23,923 bases of DNA, taken from IMG/VR virus record IMGVR_UViG_3300045950_000156, positions 1 through 23,923 of that record; one strand, given 5' to 3'. Shown here piece after piece: positions 22,683-23,923 of this stretch; position 1 is the first letter of the stretch; every line of letters begins with the position of its first letter. This DNA comes from a virus. The notes beneath the pieces are model-generated. The model was not told the origin of the DNA. It saw only the letters and a program-made list of their open reading frames with translations, and did no database searches. The translations under genes and the position numbers were made by a program.

Positions 22683-23447
22683 CTATACCTCCACCATGAG
22701 TTCCGGATCCCAGCCCGTCGCTTCCAGCGACCGGCCGTCCCGCGCATAGCCGCGCGGGTTGCACACCACCCGGCAGTCTCCGATCCGGTGATCGGCGAAG
22801 GCGTGGGTGTGCCCGTGCAGCCACAGGTCGGCCCGGGCCACCAAGAGGTCGAGGTTGCTGGCGAAGGCCGCCGTCAGGAGATCGTCCTGCCACCAGGGTG
22901 CGATGCTGGCCAGGCTCGGCGCGTGGTGGGTCACCACCACGGTCTTGCCGGCGAATGGCTCGGCCAGCTTTCCCTCCAGCCAGGCGCGGCTTGTCCGGTG
23001 CAGCTCCACCGTCTGCTCGGGCAGCAGATAGCCGCCCGAGCCCGTGCGGATCGTCCTGAAGTCGTTCATCGAGCGCGCAGCTTGCCGGCGCGCGGCGAAC
23101 GCCATCTCGGGCCCGAACAGCTCGAAGTCGGTCCACAGGGTGCCGCCGAGGAACCTCACGCCCCCGACGACCACTTCGTCGTTGTCCAGGAAGTCGATGC
23201 CCAGATCGAGCGCCGCCTTGCGCATCTGCGCCGCCAGGCCCCGCAGGTGGGCGAAGTAGAACTCGTGATTGCCGGCGACATAGACGATCCGTTTGCCCGC
23301 GAACGCCGTCCTGGCCCACTCCAGGCCATGGGTGTGCCGGCCGATGTCGCCGGCCAGCACGACGAGGTCCGCTGCCGCCACCGTGGAGGGTGTAGGCATC
23401 CAGTTGCTCATCTCGAGGTGCAGGTCGCTTACCGCGTAGATCCTCAT
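22683..23447 (-). CDS. Metallophosphoesterase (calcineurin-like), copy 2
   Basis: I place the start at ATG 23447 (MRIYAVSDLHLEM) with GGAAGG close upstream, 254 residues, over an in-frame ATG at 23471. The catalytic set is complete: D8 and H10, D34 (LAGDIG), N60 and H61 (AGNHEFYF), VVTHHAPS, and the HGHTH motif followed by AFAD. It is clearly paralogous to the copy downstream: the motif positions are the same and so is the phrase NPRGYA/V. It differs in loops and in a higher GC content. Two similar phosphoesterases in one operon behind an AAA+ ATPase suggest division of labour or a heterodimer. Substrate unknown. Confidence 0.88.
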   Translation of the reverse strand: MRIYAVSDLHLEMSNWMPTPSTVAAADLVVLAGDIGRHTHGLEWARTAFAGKRIVYVAGNHEFYFAHLRGLAAQMRKAALDLGIDFLDNDEVVVGGVRFLGGTLWTDFELFGPEMAFAARRQAARSMNDFRTIRTGSGGYLLPEQTVELHRTSRAWLEGKLAEPFAGKTVVVTHHAPSLASIAPWWQDDLLTAAFASNLDLLVARADLWLHGHTHAFADHRIGDCRVVCNPRGYARDGRSLEATGWDPELMVEV

Positions 23448-23500
23448 GATCCTTCCTTTCCGTTCATTCATGCCACTTCAGCTACCTTGCTTGTTTCCGT

Positions 23501-23923
23501 TCAAATGAACCCCATGCGCCGGTCGTCCCGGCGCGTTCCCTCCGGGCCCGCTTCCTCGAATCGGAAGTCCCGGCCCGCCAAGCGGTCCCGCGCCATGCGG
23601 CCGATGGCCGTCTGCAGCACCAGGCCCAACTCGCGCGGGCTGGCCACCGCCCGCTCCAGCAACACCGGCGGCGGCTCGACCGGCAGCTGCTCCGCCAGCC
23701 CGTAAGCCTCGATCAGCCGCCGGTACTGCTGGCGGCCGATCTGGCGCAGCTCGCACGCCGTCGGCCGACGCACGGTGAAGATCGCCAGGCGGCTCTGGAT
23801 GGGGTCCGGCAGGCGCTCGAGGGCGTTGGCCGTCGCCACCCAGGAGAACCAGCTGGCGTCGATCGGCAGCTCCGCGAACTCGTCCCGGAAGCGCCGCGCG
23901 CTCTCCGCCTCCAGCAGGGCGTA
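23501..23923 (-). CDS. AAA+ ATPase, Lon-like, C-terminal part only (runs off the window)
   Basis: The frame is open to the right edge, so only the last 140 residues are seen. SWVATANALERLPDPIQSRL is the sensor-1/arginine-finger strand of Lon-type AAA+ modules (compare 'FIATANxxxxIPxPLxDR'). The helical lid follows, with the sensor-2-like phrase SPRELGLVLQTAIGRMARD. The usual Lon protease domain with a catalytic Ser-Lys is absent, because the protein ends soon after the lid (MGFI). It is therefore an ATPase without an obvious protease. It is first of the operon with the two phosphoesterases (53-base gap). The N-terminal half is outside the window and would decide its role. Confidence 0.75.
   Translation of the reverse strand, partial: YALLEAESARRFRDEFAELPIDASWFSWVATANALERLPDPIQSRLAIFTVRRPTACELRQIGRQQYRRLIEAYGLAEQLPVEPPPVLLERAVASPRELGLVLQTAIGRMARDRLAGRDFRFEEAGPEGTRRDDRRMGFI

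Overview
GC-rich, tightly packed DNA from a pseudomonad-type proteobacterium (Pseudomonadota; beta or gamma is my guess from the phage and Tn7-family proteins, not proven). The window reads as a mobile accessory region with three blocks: the right arm of a tailed prophage with a defence cluster, a Tn7-like transposition core, and a small accessory segment of poorly known genes.

Block 1 (1 to about 9.7 kb, all + strand) holds the late genes of a siphovirus-like prophage. It starts inside the tape-measure gene. A chain of tail-tip proteins follows, including a BR0599/DUF2163-type protein and a 757-residue tail hub. Next come a small glycosyltransferase-like protein, a DUF2793-like protein and a hairpin terminator. 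The lysis cassette has a holin-like membrane protein, a GH24 endolysin, the Rz spanin and an Rz1 lipoprotein embedded in another frame of Rz. Most neighbours overlap by 1 to 4 bases, so they are translationally coupled.

Directly after the lysis genes (9.7 to 14.8 kb) is a defence cluster. It has a type II restriction-modification system: a controller (C) protein with a recognisable C-box, a BsaWI/CCGG-type restriction enzyme with its own HTH, and a convergent beta-class (SPPYW) methyltransferase. Upstream of the methyltransferase on the - strand are a GmrSD-like DUF262/DUF1524 protein and a WYL-domain regulator. WYL, DUF262 and methyltransferase could form one transcript.

Block 2 (about 15.1 to 20.6 kb) is a Tn7-like core read leftwards: a fused TnsA-TnsB (880 aa, both catalytic centres apparently intact, DX35E spacing), TnsC and a zinc-finger TniQ/TnsD-like target selector. 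All are joined by ATGA overlaps. I see no CRISPR array, Cas gene, TnsE or second TniQ. Between tniQ and the defence cluster lie three copies of a 17-bp repeat, several hairpins and a rightward terminator. To the right of tnsAB lie a promoter-like sequence, a 28-bp inverted repeat and a strong hairpin. Beyond these is a gene start that ends after three codons, a plausible insertion scar.

Block 3 (20.6 kb to the end) has a small AlpA/PrtN-like DNA-binding protein, a divergent gene of unknown function, and a leftward operon of a Lon-like AAA+ ATPase (cut by the window edge) followed by two tandem paralogous metallophosphoesterases.

The least explained parts are the transposition core with its flanking repeats and hairpins, and the AAA+/double-phosphoesterase operon.
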